DNA from: Daucus carota subsp. sativus
Taxonomy: Eukaryota; Streptophyta; Magnoliopsida; Apiales; Apiaceae
Reading direction: 5' to 3'
Assembly (NCBI RefSeq): GCF_001625215.2
Contig: NC_030381.2
Span: 44,948,689 to 45,012,688 of the forward strand
DNA: 64,000 nt
How positions within the stretch are numbered: position 1 is the first letter of the stretch; each line of letters opens with the position of its first letter. Positions 14,001 through 26,100 of this stretch are shown here, one piece after another. A program made the translations under genes and the position numbers. The notes beneath the pieces were generated by a model that ran no database searches, was not told where the DNA came from, and saw nothing but the letters and a program-made list of their open reading frames with translations.

Positions 14001-17000
14001 GATAGAAGGTTTATATTTTGGCGGTTAGGTAGACCTATAAATCTTCAAATTTCGAGCGCTTAATGAAAATCCTATGGAAATGCTCAATCCAATATGGAAA
14101 AAAATTCCATCCTAATTGGCCAGAATCTTCATGCAGGGTATTTCTAGATGCCTTTTGTGATTCAGAAGATGGCCATCAAGATCATGCATTGCACTTGATC
14201 GATAATTATGTGACTACCCGCTACCGTTACCCCCACCTTTACGGGAAATAGCCATCTTTAAAGACAAGAAGCTCATGAACCCTAACACTATGATGTTAAT
14301 ATTAGGGTTTGTATGGTCCAAGAAGCTACTGACCTCTGCACTCGAATAAACTGAAATTGTTGATGAAACAGATTAGATCGATTATGAATAATAAAGCATG
14401 CAAGGATGGTGACCTTTAGAACATAACAACGGAAGAAAAGGGCTTCTCTTCTTTGTTGATTAGTCAATTTACATTTCTAATCAGACCATTAATCACACAT
14501 ATTTGGCTTATGTAGCTGCACCATGTACTGAGGATTTGAAGGAGTGACTAAAAAATGATCCTCTTTGTCAGAAGGGTGTCAGATATCATTCTATAAAGAT
14601 GATGAAAATTCACATGCACCATGTGATGTCGCAAGCAGTTGCAAAGTCAAAAATGATAAAAGTGTCGAAGGAAAAAATAGTTATAGTGTTTTGTCAGATT
14701 CCTTTCTTAGTAGTGTTTCGATCGCTCATATGTAAGATTGTAGTTAGGGAAAACTAACAAAATCTAACTTCATCTTCAATTTCACATTCATACTGTTAGA
14801 TGCACAAGCAGGTGGTCATGACAAATTGTTGGTTTTCCTTGACCACAATAGTTTACCTACTTAACAGACAGTGGAAGGAGTTCTTTAAGTTACGAATTTG
14901 ACAAAACACTATCAACCCATATCTTTCCTCCTGGACTCTTATATTTTTCACTTTGCCACTGATTGCAACTTTGCCATCTAAGAATGATATCTGAAGATCT
15001 TGAGCAAAGGGGATCATTTTCTAGTCACTCCCTTTAATCTACAGTACATAGTGCAACAGGCTTACTATTAGCGATGGCTACATAGGTCAGAATTGTGTGA
15101 TTGATTAACGGTGCGACGAAAAATACCAGTCCAAAAATTAAACGAAGAAGAGAAGGACCTCTCCTAGTGCCAAAGGTATTAATGATTTCAAAAAACGAAA
15201 GTGAAGCATCATTACATGCATATCTATGTACACTTATACTCAAACCTTTTCTGTATCATGATCATGGAGGATATCATTTAAGCTTCTTTCCCCTTTTAGC
15301 ATGGGTGACCGGAATAATAATAATAATGTAATTGTCGATCAAATAAAAGCATGATGCTCATTTTCTGAATCACAAAAGGCATCTATAAAACCCTGCATTT
15401 TTTTATATCTTTTTTCCAGAAATGACTGAACTTATGAAGCACTTCCATAGGCTCTTTTTTCTTGAAATGACTAAACTTATGGAGCATTTCCATTGGCTCC
15501 TTATCAAACTCTTAAAATTCGGAAAGTGTATAAAATTATCTCTCCGAGTCTCCGCACAAAGTACACACTGTCTATCATTATAATCAATCAATGGTCAACC
15601 AGATCCATTTCAATATTGACCATATACTTAATTTCACATATTGTGGTAGTGGCTGAACCTGCAACAGCATGGGTTGCAAGGTTAATGCAGCTATATGACG
15701 GTGCTTGGTTGAGTAGACAACCTTTTTACATCCTTCGAGTGTAGTAGTCATTTCAAAAAATTGAGCACATATGTATAAGCATGATATGGATAACATGAAT
15801 CTACCAAGCTAGCCGTAGCCATTTGCCAATCTAGTGCTGGGGTAAAATGTCCAAGAAGAGAGTATGTGGCGACTAACTTGTGGCTATCAGAGTGAACATA
15901 AAATATAACCATTGGCATGAGAACCTCGTCAAAGATTAACATGACACCACTAGTCAAACAAAATTGTATTCTAATATCTGGGTAGAAAATCTGGCACATT
16001 TCACTCAAATCATAATTGTCAAGTTCCCTCCAGCTTATATCTGGGTAAAAAATGTGTGCAGCACTCAAATCATGGACAGCAGTACAGAAGCATCTTCCCT
16101 GATAAATAGACATAGGAGCATTTAAAACATCTGAGCACAAATCCTCTAAATTTTTTAGAGGTAGCAGAATTCAGACTACTTTTTCAAGTTGTGAGGTCAT
16201 TAGCTTTGCAGCTAGGGCAATGGGCACTTTTTGCTGATCTGTTAACATCTAAACTCAAAATTTGTCCTTCAGGAAAGAAAGGGTTTTAAGCTTTACCATT
16301 CATTAGCTATTGTTTCAGGCAAAACTATTCAATCCACTTGCGCCATGACCCCTGGTGCCGAGGAGAATCTATTGCTAACCACTTTTCCCCATCAATCATT
16401 TCAATCCATGAATCATCTGATTTGGATTCGGTTAGCTCAGTTGTGCATAGTTCTGAGTCGAGGTTCCGTCCACCTGGTCATGTTTATGGAATGAAGCTTT
16501 GTCACTCAGTTTCTTACTTGTCTTTTTATGACTCAAGACTCCATTTCTAGGAAAGGTGATCATATATTTAAATCTCCTCAATTCATAAGAACCCGTCTGT
16601 ACATGGTTCAATTTCAACCAAGTAAGTATTCCCTAATTCCAAAAATTCCTTTCTGTCTTGGCCTCAAGAACAAGAAGCAGTGACTCAACTCTGATAGAAT
16701 GGTGCAATTTGGAATGATAGTTAACACAATTTGTTCATTATGTGGTGAACAGACTGTAACAGTTGGCCACCTATTTATTAAATACTCTTATTAGGCACAA
16801 ACATGTGCCATTCTATGCTTCATGTGCCTCTTGACTAAAGGGAGGACTAATGATCTTTTTGGTCCTCTTGAGCCATACTTAAGGTGAACATACCATTACA
16901 AATCTATTTCCCTATGTCGGAGTAAATGGGATCTGGTAGTAAAAAAATTAGCGTTTTCACTCTTCTATTGGACTTCCTCATTCTAGACAATCTCTGTTGT

Positions 17001-18489
17001 GCTAGGTAAGGACCCTGCAGCATATCATTTGAGAGAAGCTGCTTAGTGCTAGAAGAAGTTTACTAGATTTAGTCATCCTAAGGTATGACGTACTATGTTG
17101 TTCATTCTCTTGCTTGGTTTATACATTATTACTTCGCAGAACAGAAACGCAAATGGCTAACCAACTAGAAATATATAAATTATTGACAATTCAATTTATT
17201 CAGAAAATTCCCATTAATATATTCAAATTCAAGATATTGCTCATAAGATATAACCCATTAATAATTAAACTGATCTCTACATCATTCAGGATACAGCATT
17301 AGTTATTTTTTCTTTTTGCCAAGTAGGATATAGCATTAGTTGCACTGTGTATTCTTGCAATTGCTAATACTTTGCAACTTTACCAATGTTCTTCTGTAAA
17401 ACCCAACATCTAAAACCAAATTTTAAGGCGGCTACCTAAAAAAAAAAAAAAAACAACCAATAATCCATGAATTATGAGGACAGGTGCTATTTTACAGTTG
17501 TGGACTGGATCATGGTTTTGACAATAAAGGCTATGCTTATTTACAGAAATGGATATTGGATAAGGGACTAGTTGTGGATCTTGTATCAAATACTTAAAAC
17601 TAATTTGTGCATGATTTGTAGCCATTTGTGTAGTCATTTAAAGGTGAATTAGCAATCCTAGATATCCATTAGATAGTTGATGTGTAATCTACAGGTAACG
17701 AGTGGCAAAGTCTAACACGTCCCAACACCCAATATGCACAAACCCAAAATTAACACCCGATTAACTACAATATGATCTACAATAACCCGTCATTTATTTG
17801 AATTCCAATCCTTTACCTTCGATTTCATTTCATTTGAATTTCAGCAGTTTTATGACGAAATTACATTTACGAGCTCCAACACAATCCAAAACCAAAAAAA
17901 GACACCCCTTTAAGTTAGAGATGGCACAGGCTGCATAGCATAAGCTACACAAGTAGTAAGGCACATTGCAGAATCCAAATTAGGCACTCGAATTCGACAT
18001 AAAATATACACAATCCCAACACAAAATCATCAAAAACCCCAAAAAGGGCAAAGGAATACCTTCGATAAAAGCAGAAAACTGGATCAAGAAAGCACTAATC
18101 TGGTCCCTATAAACATAGCCAGCAGTCCCAAATCCACCAACTACACCCACAAGCAAAACCCCAGCTAAAATAGTCCCTCTAAGAGCAACCCCATCATCAT
18201 CATCACCATTACTATCCTCCTCCTCATCATCCTTAGAGTCCAAATTTAAGAACCTTTTCAAACTGTTGGGCCCACTAGTTGGACTCTTCTGAAGGGTCTG
18301 TGGCTTGTTTTTCTTGGTTTGCTTAAGAGAAGAGCATGGCTTCAAGAAATGGAAGCTGGGTCTTTTGGGTCTCAAAGGGAATGGAAAAGAAGAAGATGAA
18401 GAGAAAGCGAAGATGGGTCTGAGAAGAAGAGATGGTTGAGTTGGGGAGGAGGAGAGGCACGGTGGCCTCACGCTCGAGGGGATGCGCAT
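11071..18489 (-). CDS. Plastid-targeted VTT/SNARE-associated (DedA/TVP38/TMEM64) membrane protein
   Basis: Seven minus-strand exons join in frame to 335 residues: 18060-18489, 13614-13666, 13345-13437, 13008-13231, 12359-12425, 11185-11298 and 11071-11097. Residues 1-50 are Ser/Pro-rich, with basic and few acidic residues, as in a chloroplast transit peptide. An acidic stretch (DSKDDEEEDSNGDDDD) precedes a first membrane helix (about 105-127). The VTT core follows: GYGPAGYALFVAVYAGLEVL, IPAVPLTMSAGLLFG, then GFKVVTLLRLSPLLPFSLGN with the conserved R-x-SP-x2-PF, and LGMLPGTWAYVSAGAFGRA. The 'SNARE-associated' name is historical; family members act as lipid scramblases or transporters. Closest in my memory is Arabidopsis At1g22850. 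Intron 1 is 4.4 kb and contains an antisense LINE relic. The last exon codes for only eight residues, supported by phase and by the family C-terminus. Confidence 0.88.
11895..12006. repeat. 62-bp direct tandem duplication in an intron
   Basis: A block of about 50 bp with core ACAATACCTATTTTGGTGCG occurs at 11895-11944 and again from 11957, nearly identical, in intron 5 of the VTT gene. The low divergence implies a recent local duplication. No coding content. Confidence 0.85.
14074..15493. repeat. Dispersed inverted-repeat pair within intron 1 of the VTT gene
   Basis: A 23-bp word (TAGATGCCTTTTGTGATTCA plus 3 more bases) at 14145-14167 is found exactly inverted at 15363-15385. A second word, ATGGAAATGCTC, at 14074-14085 is inverted at 15482-15493, in the expected mirror order. 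The arms are otherwise diverged. They could be decayed termini of an inserted element of about 1.4 kb or two opposed copies of the same fragment. Confidence 0.6.
16330..17300 (+). mobile_element. LINE (non-LTR retrotransposon) relic: zf-RVT region
   Basis: It lies antisense within intron 1 of the VTT gene. The plus-strand frame at 16338 reads LRHDPWCRGESIANHFSP then ESSDLDSVSSVV, like the 'W-DPW--G--L--RF' block downstream of plant LINE reverse transcriptases. About 180 bp on, CSLCGEQTVTVGHLF at 16732-16776 is the zinc-knuckle C-x2-C...H of the zf-RVT domain. Frameshifts and stops separate the pieces, and no intact RT core was found, so it is dead and 5'-truncated or rearranged. Confidence 0.7.
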
Positions 18490-20605
18490 TTGTCAAGTGC
18501 TCACTGGATAAGAGCAGCAAGATTGTTGAGTTTGTGGAACATCTTTAACTAGCTCACTTCTATCATGTTTCAGCTGTTTCTTTATTTTTTGGGTAGTCTA
18601 AACCCAAAATTAGCATGTTTTCCTGTTGCCATTTTGTGAAATAATAAACATGATCGTCGATGGATTCCGATTATACGTGTCTCTTGTATCGAAAATATGA
18701 TACATGACTTATATATATTTTTAAAATAATTCAAATTCAACATAAAATTTGATTTCGGATAAAATATGATCTCGTATGGGCAGCGGTCCACAACAATCGA
18801 TTGTTGTGGAGCGCTTAACTAACACATTGATCCTGAGCCGTTGGATGCATGTCCAGCGGTCAGGATCATATTAAAATTGTAATATGTCCAGCACTTTTAT
18901 AGCGCTGGACGGGGATTCCCATGTGCAGCGCTTTGATCAGTGTGTTTTTTAACCAGTCTCTGGCATATGACTGCCAGGGACCTAGACCCTTCTTATATAA
19001 GAAAAGGTTTTTTTATCACAGTTTTTACAAGTAATGTCTAAGATATCCGAATTAGGAGAAATAAACCGAAATATCACTTAATGGTGTTGGATGATCTATC
19101 ATTTTGATATTTGAAAGAAAACGTTACATTGTGTTGCGATTTAGCTCTGAAAATTTCTACAAAATATAACAAGATCTAGTGTTTTAGTGTGAAACGCTAC
19201 TTGAAATTGTGTTTACGGTTTCAAAGTGTTAATTGATCTCATGTTAAAAAATAAAAGATGGATTGATGCACGACCTATTATTTTGGATTATAAAATTATA
19301 TTTGGGTTCATCTTCTCCGATCGTGATATTTGAGACTTTATTTGAAAATAGTGATCGATTTGGATTAATAAAAGTCAATATCTTAATAAATTCTCGATCA
19401 AGTCAATAAAACATTCTGTATTAATATATTCAAATATTTAGATACACACTAATAATCAGTTTTTATCAGTCTAATTTTTATATATAGATATTCATCATTA
19501 TTAAAAGAGGAGCCAATCAAATAAGCTGTACTTACAAAATTTAGTTCATGAACACACACCACAAAAATGAATTAACCAATTAGTATCTCAATAAAATGCG
19601 TGATGGTAAATTAGCAAACACACCCACTCTCAAAACTATCATATAATTGCTTACGATTTTACAGGCATCAGCGGCATGTTCTTGAAATAGTATCATAAAC
19701 TTTTCATCAATTCTCTGGCGTAAATTATATTTTTATAAAAGGCGAGTCTATATGAATTCTACCCTTCAACCTCTTTTAAATCAGATTTGATGTTGTCTTG
19801 ATTTTATGCTATCGAGATTCGTACAAATGTTTTATATGCATTTTGTGAGTGATAACTCATATATGTTAAATTGTGCGGAGTAGTGTTGTGTTAGTTGAAT
19901 TCGGATGAAAGTCCAACACAAATATATGTCACACAATCAACAATATTTTAAAAAACCCCTTTAACAAACTACCAAATATATAAATCGGGAGTACTACATA
20001 AAAGCTCATATTTTAGTAATTGCATTGTGTTAAGTGAATTCGGATGAAACTGAACAAAACTATGAAATGAGTGATAACACGAGAGGTCGGAAAATTTGAG
20101 ATCATTGTGTCGCCTCCTGTAAAATATGCGATCATCTTGTGTCGTGTCAAGTGAAATTGAAAGAAAGTGGCAAAGCACAAATACATGTATTGTACAGTGT
20201 TAACACTGAACTCAAAAAAAAAAAAATCTAGTACGAATATTAAAATCTAAGTCAAAAAAAGCTTTAGAAAGAGAGCGTGATGAGATGGTGCATTTTGTTG
20301 TCCTAGTTCCAATTTGATTCTCGCTCACCTGACATATCTGACATTTATGAGGATAGATTGTTCAAAAGATAAACTTAAGGTTGAAATTATGAAGAAACAG
20401 AAGATGGAGGAAATCAAATGGACGACAAAAACATTAGTAGTATTAATTAAGTTTATACATAGATTTTGGTAGGCACACGTACATTTCCTTGGCACTTGGA
20501 ATGTTAATTTACACAAGTTGCATGCAAAATACCGATTATACAAGCCATACATATAAGGGTGCGATCTACTCCATTCTGGGTGCAGCGTGATGTTTCTCAT
20601 TACTT
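18490..20605. other. Spacer between two minus-strand genes
   Basis: It holds the promoter of the VTT gene (just right of 18489) and the 3' flank of the DUF6821-type gene. Within 18780-18970 lies a GC-richer block with several palindromes, including a perfect one at 18787-18810. The rest, 19000-20500, is AT-rich without recognisable coding potential. Confidence 0.45.
18787..18810. repeat. Perfect 24-bp palindrome
   Basis: TCCACAACAATC followed immediately by its exact reverse complement, with no spacer. About 80 bp on, a second imperfect hairpin GTCCAGC...GCGCTGGAC (18889-18913) occurs. Together they suggest the end of a foldback-type element or a chance structured block in a transposon remnant. 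Confidence 0.85.
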
Positions 20606-20978
20606 TTATCTAGACATCACAGGCCATGGCATCACCCCACCTGCGGGCAGCTGTGGTCGAATGATAGGAACCCGCTTCACTACAGAGAAGGCCTCATTTA
20701 GTTGTGCAACTCGGTTCATGAACTGAGACACCTTCTGCGGGAACCAAAATAATGAAGTGTCCATTAGGTTCTTGTGATATTAGCAAAACCAGAAGTATTT
20801 ACTTCTTTTTTCTATCAACAAACGCCAGAATACACACAGACACACACACACACACACACATTATAATATGTAAGTGCTATTATAACTATGTGCACATAAC
20901 AAATAAACTTAAGCTGCAGGAAAAATCAAGCTGTAAATATTATTTTCCAATTAAAGCGAAGTAGTGAGCGACAATCTG

Positions 20979-21042
<64 letters not shown>

Positions 21043-22461
21043 TTGATAATAAAAATTTAGAGCAAGTTTAATATTACCCATGATCCCACTTAGACTTGAA
21101 TCCTTGACCTCTTGCTACCACAACAAGAGCCCAGGGGTCTTCACTAGACCAACGATGCTATCTATCCAGCAAACTATCACCACATACTTTTGATTGCCTA
21201 AATTTATCCCTCGAATATAACACTTAAACTTATTTCTTAAAGTAATTACATAACTCGTAACTCTAGAAATATTATAAAAACATGTGATTCATCCTCAACT
21301 AATGGCAAAAGTCAAATTTATGATATTCCCCCATGTAGTCAGATACAGTATAAGACTTGAACATTCTTCCTAAAGAAGTAATTGCATACCTCGTACTCTA
21401 GAAAAATAATATGAACAGACATAAAAACACGTAATTCATCTTCAACTAAAGGGAAAAGTCAAATTATATATTCTCCCTCACATAACTTGAAGTCTTGAAC
21501 AGTCTTCCCAAAGAAGTAATAGCATACCTCATACGCTAGAAAAAAGTGTATAAACATATACTGAAACAAGTGATTCATTTTCAACTAATGGTGAAAATTG
21601 CAGTTATTGCATAAGCACACCCCTAAAATGTCAACCTGACCTCTATAATAAATCCGATAAACTAGCAGATATTAACGTAAACAAACAGCATAGTCTAACA
21701 ATCATCATCTCAAATACAAATTCCATCTTATAGAACTCGAAATAACTGACCTGATCATCCACAGTAACCTTCATATGCACACTCTTACTCTTCCTCTTCA
21801 TCCTATAATAACGACGTCCAAGTATCATAAATCCCATCACCGCAGCCGCCATCGGAACAGTCCAAGCAGGATTCATCCTAAACATACAATACTTCAAAAG
21901 CTCCAATGGAAGCTTCCACCAAGCCATCACTCTCTTCTCCCCCTCACTCGCTTTCGCCACCTCAATCACATCTCCACCTTCCTTCACTTGAACAACCTCA
22001 TCACCAACTCCCTTAACCTCCATTCCGTCATCAACAAACTCCTCGTTTTTCGCCTCAAAGCCAGTCGAATCAGACCAATACTTATCAGAATTCGCCTCAA
22101 TTTTTTCATTCTGAGCAAAACCTAAATCATTATTCACCTCAAACTCAGCAAACTTATGATCATCGGAGCGATCACTGGCGGAATCAGGCCAGAACTCAGT
22201 AAACTCCTTCCGCGGAGAACGAGTATCGGAACCAGGATCAATCCAGCTCGGATTGTTGGAATTAACCGAAACACCGTCCTCGGAAACACCACCGGTGTTC
22301 TTAAAAGCGATCGGCGAGTCGAGCGAGAAGTAATCCGGTCTAATTGCGCCACCGGAATCTCCATCGATACAATCAAAGCACTTAGACTCCGAATCATCAC
22401 CAATTGACTCGGAATCCGAGGCGTGAAGAACCTCCCAATCGTGTAAATCGCCAACCTCCAT
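20606..22461 (-). CDS. Small single-pass membrane protein, DUF6821-type, unknown function
   Basis: Two minus-strand exons (21751-22461 and 20606-20734) join in phase 0 to 279 residues. The N-terminal ~180 residues are acidic, Ser/Asp-rich and probably disordered; DWEVL at residues 8-12 resembles an ATG8-interacting motif core. A conserved block follows: WWKLPLELLKYCMFRMNPAW, then one membrane helix VPMAAAVMGFMILGRR and a basic YRMKRKSK stretch. After the intron comes KVSQFMNRVAQLNEAFSVV with RVPIIRPQLPAGG, the C-terminal signature I remember for this uncharacterised plant family. The helix followed by basic residues suggests a tail facing the cytosol, but location is inferred only. The family resembles the ATI1/ATI2 type in layout, not clearly in sequence. 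The intron contains a perfect 60-bp CA repeat. Confidence 0.75.
20980..21039. repeat. (CA)30 perfect microsatellite
   Basis: Sixty uninterrupted bases of CA within the intron of the DUF6821-type gene, with a second shorter CA tract at about 20836-20860. The length and purity predict high polymorphism. Confidence 0.97.
21063..21175 (-). mobile_element. tRNA-derived SINE relic (minus strand)
   Basis: Read on the minus strand, the block has a box A-like TGGTCTAGTG and, about 45 bp later, box B-like GGATTCAAGTC, the spacing of an internal RNA polymerase III promoter. It lies beside the CA microsatellite. No target-site duplication was confirmed. Confidence 0.45.
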
Positions 22462-23173
22462 GGTCGGATGTTTGTGTGTATAGGTGTATGTATATGTGAA
22501 GAGTAAATGAAGCCCTAACCTACTTGGTTGAAAAAGATGATAAAAGACAGATGTGAGAAGATAAACAAGAGGAGAAAGGAAAGGTGTGTGCGTGCGTGTG
22601 AAGGAGTGGTTTCTACCCGCGAAAAAAGTCGTTATTATTTATTTTTATTTCATTTTTTATTTCTGTAAAAGACAGTGAGAGAAAATCTGCTTTGTTTTTC
22701 GTCTTGTCATTTTGCATATGAATTTCAAAATTCAAATTAAAATAATACATCCTGCTTTCTAAGAATCACACCAAGATTAAAAATATTACATTTCCGAAAG
22801 ACGATTAATATTCTAGATAATCGTTATTCTTCGGTTTGATGCTCTAGCCAAACTCAAATTATTCTACGAGTACTTCACGAGATGAATTTTTTAAAGATGA
22901 TAATTACATTATTATTCAATACATGTAGAGGAAAACGGTGGAAGAATCTGTATAAGCGGGGCTCCTATTTTACAAACAAATATTTAATCTAAAATACAAC
23001 AAACTTCACTTTACCCGACGGCAGCACCCATTGTCGCATTTGCATATATCAACGAATTTTTCCATGGATAGTCCAGATAGCTTTTGCTTGATGACGTGCG
23101 AGCTTGGGTAACCCACTCTTGATGCATGTGTATACTCTCTTATAACCAAAAAAAATGAACTAATGATACAAAA
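22462..23173. other. Spacer: DUF6821-type promoter and SCYL2 3' flank
   Basis: The block right of 22461 (minus-strand upstream) is pyrimidine/purine-rich and should hold the promoter and 5' UTR. From about 22900 to 23173 it should carry the SCYL2 3' UTR. No gene or repeat is recognised. Confidence 0.4.
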
Positions 23174-26100
23174 TTACAACAAATCAAGCAGTGGGGGCTG
23201 CCCAGATGAAGTGTTGCCGGTTCGGGATGATGTGTTAGCCCTGCTTTGCGCTTGATTTCCCCGGCCTCTTCCTCTACCTCTACCAACAGCCGTCATGGGT
23301 GGAGGAGCAAGTCTAAGCGCTGAATGATCACCTTTGTTGGAAGAAAATATTGATCCAATGTCAGCTGGTTTTTGAGGAGCACTAATCCGAGCTGAATCAG
23401 GCTGACTACTTTTCATGAACTCAAGGGAACCTTGTGACTTGGTATTGCCATTAAGGCTTCCATAGTTCAACGTTGAACTCATTTGGTTCTGTCTCATTGG
23501 CTCAACAGCATTCTGAGTACCATATGTCCAACTGCTATTGTTGTAAGATTGAGAACTTGTGCCGTTCAAGGTACTTGCGTTCCAATTCGATGCAGGATTA
23601 ATTGCAGACTGACCTATTGTGGAGTGGCCGGAAGAATTAGAACCCACTGTACCAGTCGTCCGAGGGGGCCAATTCGCAAAAGGATCTACATCGTCAAAAG
23701 TTGAACTTGACAAATTCCCATTTTGAGTTTTCTTATCAGTATTGTCACCTACTGGAGGGCTAACACCAACAGATGAACGTGGAGGCCACTCTAAATCAGC
23801 AGGGGCGTTCGATTCTGATGTTGGCTGAGAAGATGCAGCAGCAACTGATGATGCCAAATTTGTATGATTTATTTGCATAGGCTGCTGATTGGCTACAGCT
23901 ATAGCTGGCTTGGCCGATGACACATTTGTTGAAGATGTCTTAAGTGACATGGCAGATTCCTTCGCAGGAATCCATTCTTCATCCCATGCAGGAATGCTCT
24001 TTGTGGTAGACATGCTAGTTCCTGTGCTGTTCTTCGCAGGCCCGAAGTTAGGCCCAGCACCAGCAGCTGGTATTTTAACTTCTGGAACTCCGGAATCAGT
24101 CACAGTTACTCCTCGCTTTTCTTCTACCTTTCTGGGACAAGTATACAAAAAAGAAAAAATCTTTCATTTTAACTTTGAAAAAATCCTTTATTTTACCTTT
24201 CTTCTGGTGTTTTAATTTTATGTACTATATAAATAAGGACACAGCCATCAATGTCATTTAAAGAAACTGTAGACTTTATCTATTATTCCCACAGCTAGTA
24301 ACTACCAGTTTTCTTCATTACTGCAGATTAACGTGTATTCCCTTGGGTGGTGTCCACACACGCTCACGAATGAGAAAAAGAGAGCATATATATACCTGAG
24401 TAAATCCTTGATAAATAGCATATATTTTGCAAATTGCTGAACATTCAATTGCTGGGAAATTAAAAGTGGTCCGAGCAGCGGGAGAATATTTTCCACAGCA
24501 AAGTCTACTCCATGCTGTGAATTATGACAGGGATGTAAAATAACCATAATAAATAGTTGGCACATATATTCAAAAATAAGGTAGCCCAACAAATGACCTG
24601 CTTCAGAATTGAATTTGCAACACCGAGTGTACACATAAGTGTTGGAGCTGAGCGGTCAACAGCAGTGCAGCGCTGGATTGTTTGTATAATTTCTACTGTT
24701 GCGCGCTTATCAAGCATAGGGACCATATCACTAAAACATAACAATGCATTCACTCTCACCTGTCAATAACAAGATCATTTCAACATATATTTACTGACAA
24801 AAACATGCCAAAATAAATATATACGAATAAACGATTAACAATGTAAACTAAAGTCATATTTCTATACAAAACAATACTTCCAACAGAATCAATTCAGCAA
24901 TAACTTCATTAAAATTAGCGACTCACTGATTGCCCATCACATTCATTCTTTAAAAATATGCTTGTCTGTCCGCTATGTTACAATAATATGCAAGTGTCTA
25001 GAATGACAGGCACATACTGAAAATCAAATTAAACATCATGCCTGGCATCACAACTATTGCAACGTGCTGTTATAGAATGCTCAAATAAATAGCCACACAT
25101 CAATGGAAGCTCATCACAAGTAATTGGATCTTTATTGTTGGATCCTTATTTTGTCACTTAGGAAGTAAACATGAAAAAAGGATTATATATATACATATTT
25201 CCATTTCCTACAAGCAAACGGAATTGCAGCAACAGGTTCTTCACAATTACACTTCAGCATATAAGTTTATTAATTTTTACGGATCACAGATAATTTAATA
25301 ACAGTTCTGGAAACCCCGGATTAGACACTTGAAGTCAATTAATAAAACACAGACTTCATGCACCAGAAGGTCCAGCCCATATGAGAGGTAGACAAAAGAC
25401 GTGACAGACAGATTGTTAGACAGTAAAAAGGAGAGAGGGAGAGGGAGCGGGAGGGGGAGTTGGGGGGGGGGGGGGGGGGGGGGGGTAGAAGGGAGGGAGG
25501 GAGGGAGAGAGAGCATGAGAGGACATACTGCAGCAACAGTCGTCTTAAGTGCCAAAGCATGTACGCGGGGCAAGATTGCTTGTCTCACCAGCTGCAAATG
25601 CATTAAAAATAATATGAATGAATAGAAAGGGATATCCAAACTATCTGTTTCTCTCCATCTTCAAGAGTTGCTAGCAGATATTTTATATACAAGATTTATA
25701 ACCAAATAAATGATGAAGAAATAGACTATCTATTTCCATTAACTTCCTGATTTATATGTAAATAATGTATTAGAAGAATAAGCATACAACTGTACAGTTT
25801 TGAGTTTGTATTCACATCTATAAAGCTTTTAATATTTTCAGTTTATTTTTTTTTGGCTTCAATTGGAAGACAAGACACTCAAACATGCAAGTATAATTAT
25901 CATATGTAAATCTGTAATGCTTACTTGGGTTTGATTAAAATCAAGACTACAATTCTTGTCGACTAAATTGATAAAGCATGATTAGTTTCATATCTGTGTA
26001 GGAATATACAACATATAAAAGGAGCACAATTGCGAACAGCTCAAATAATACAAATGCCAAGTTTGGTAAATTGAAGTTTCAAAGTGTAGGAGTATGATAC

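Noticed and set aside
15748-16140. 130-residue minus-strand ORF in the VTT gene intron
   Set aside because: No recognised domain, no splice continuity with the gene, and adjacent to the LINE relic; most likely chance or repeat-derived.
20836-21039. Regular short repeats considered as a CRISPR-like or satellite array
   Set aside because: Pure CA dinucleotides without spacers in a plant intron; an ordinary microsatellite.
22134-22454. 106-residue minus ORF overlapping the DUF6821-type gene
   Set aside because: Alternative frame over exon 1 of that gene; composition and lack of any domain mark it as a shadow.
25295-25639. Pro/Leu/Ser-rich ORFs across 25.3-25.6 kb
   Set aside because: They read through the G run and purine repeat in an SCYL2 intron and include exon 11 only by chance.
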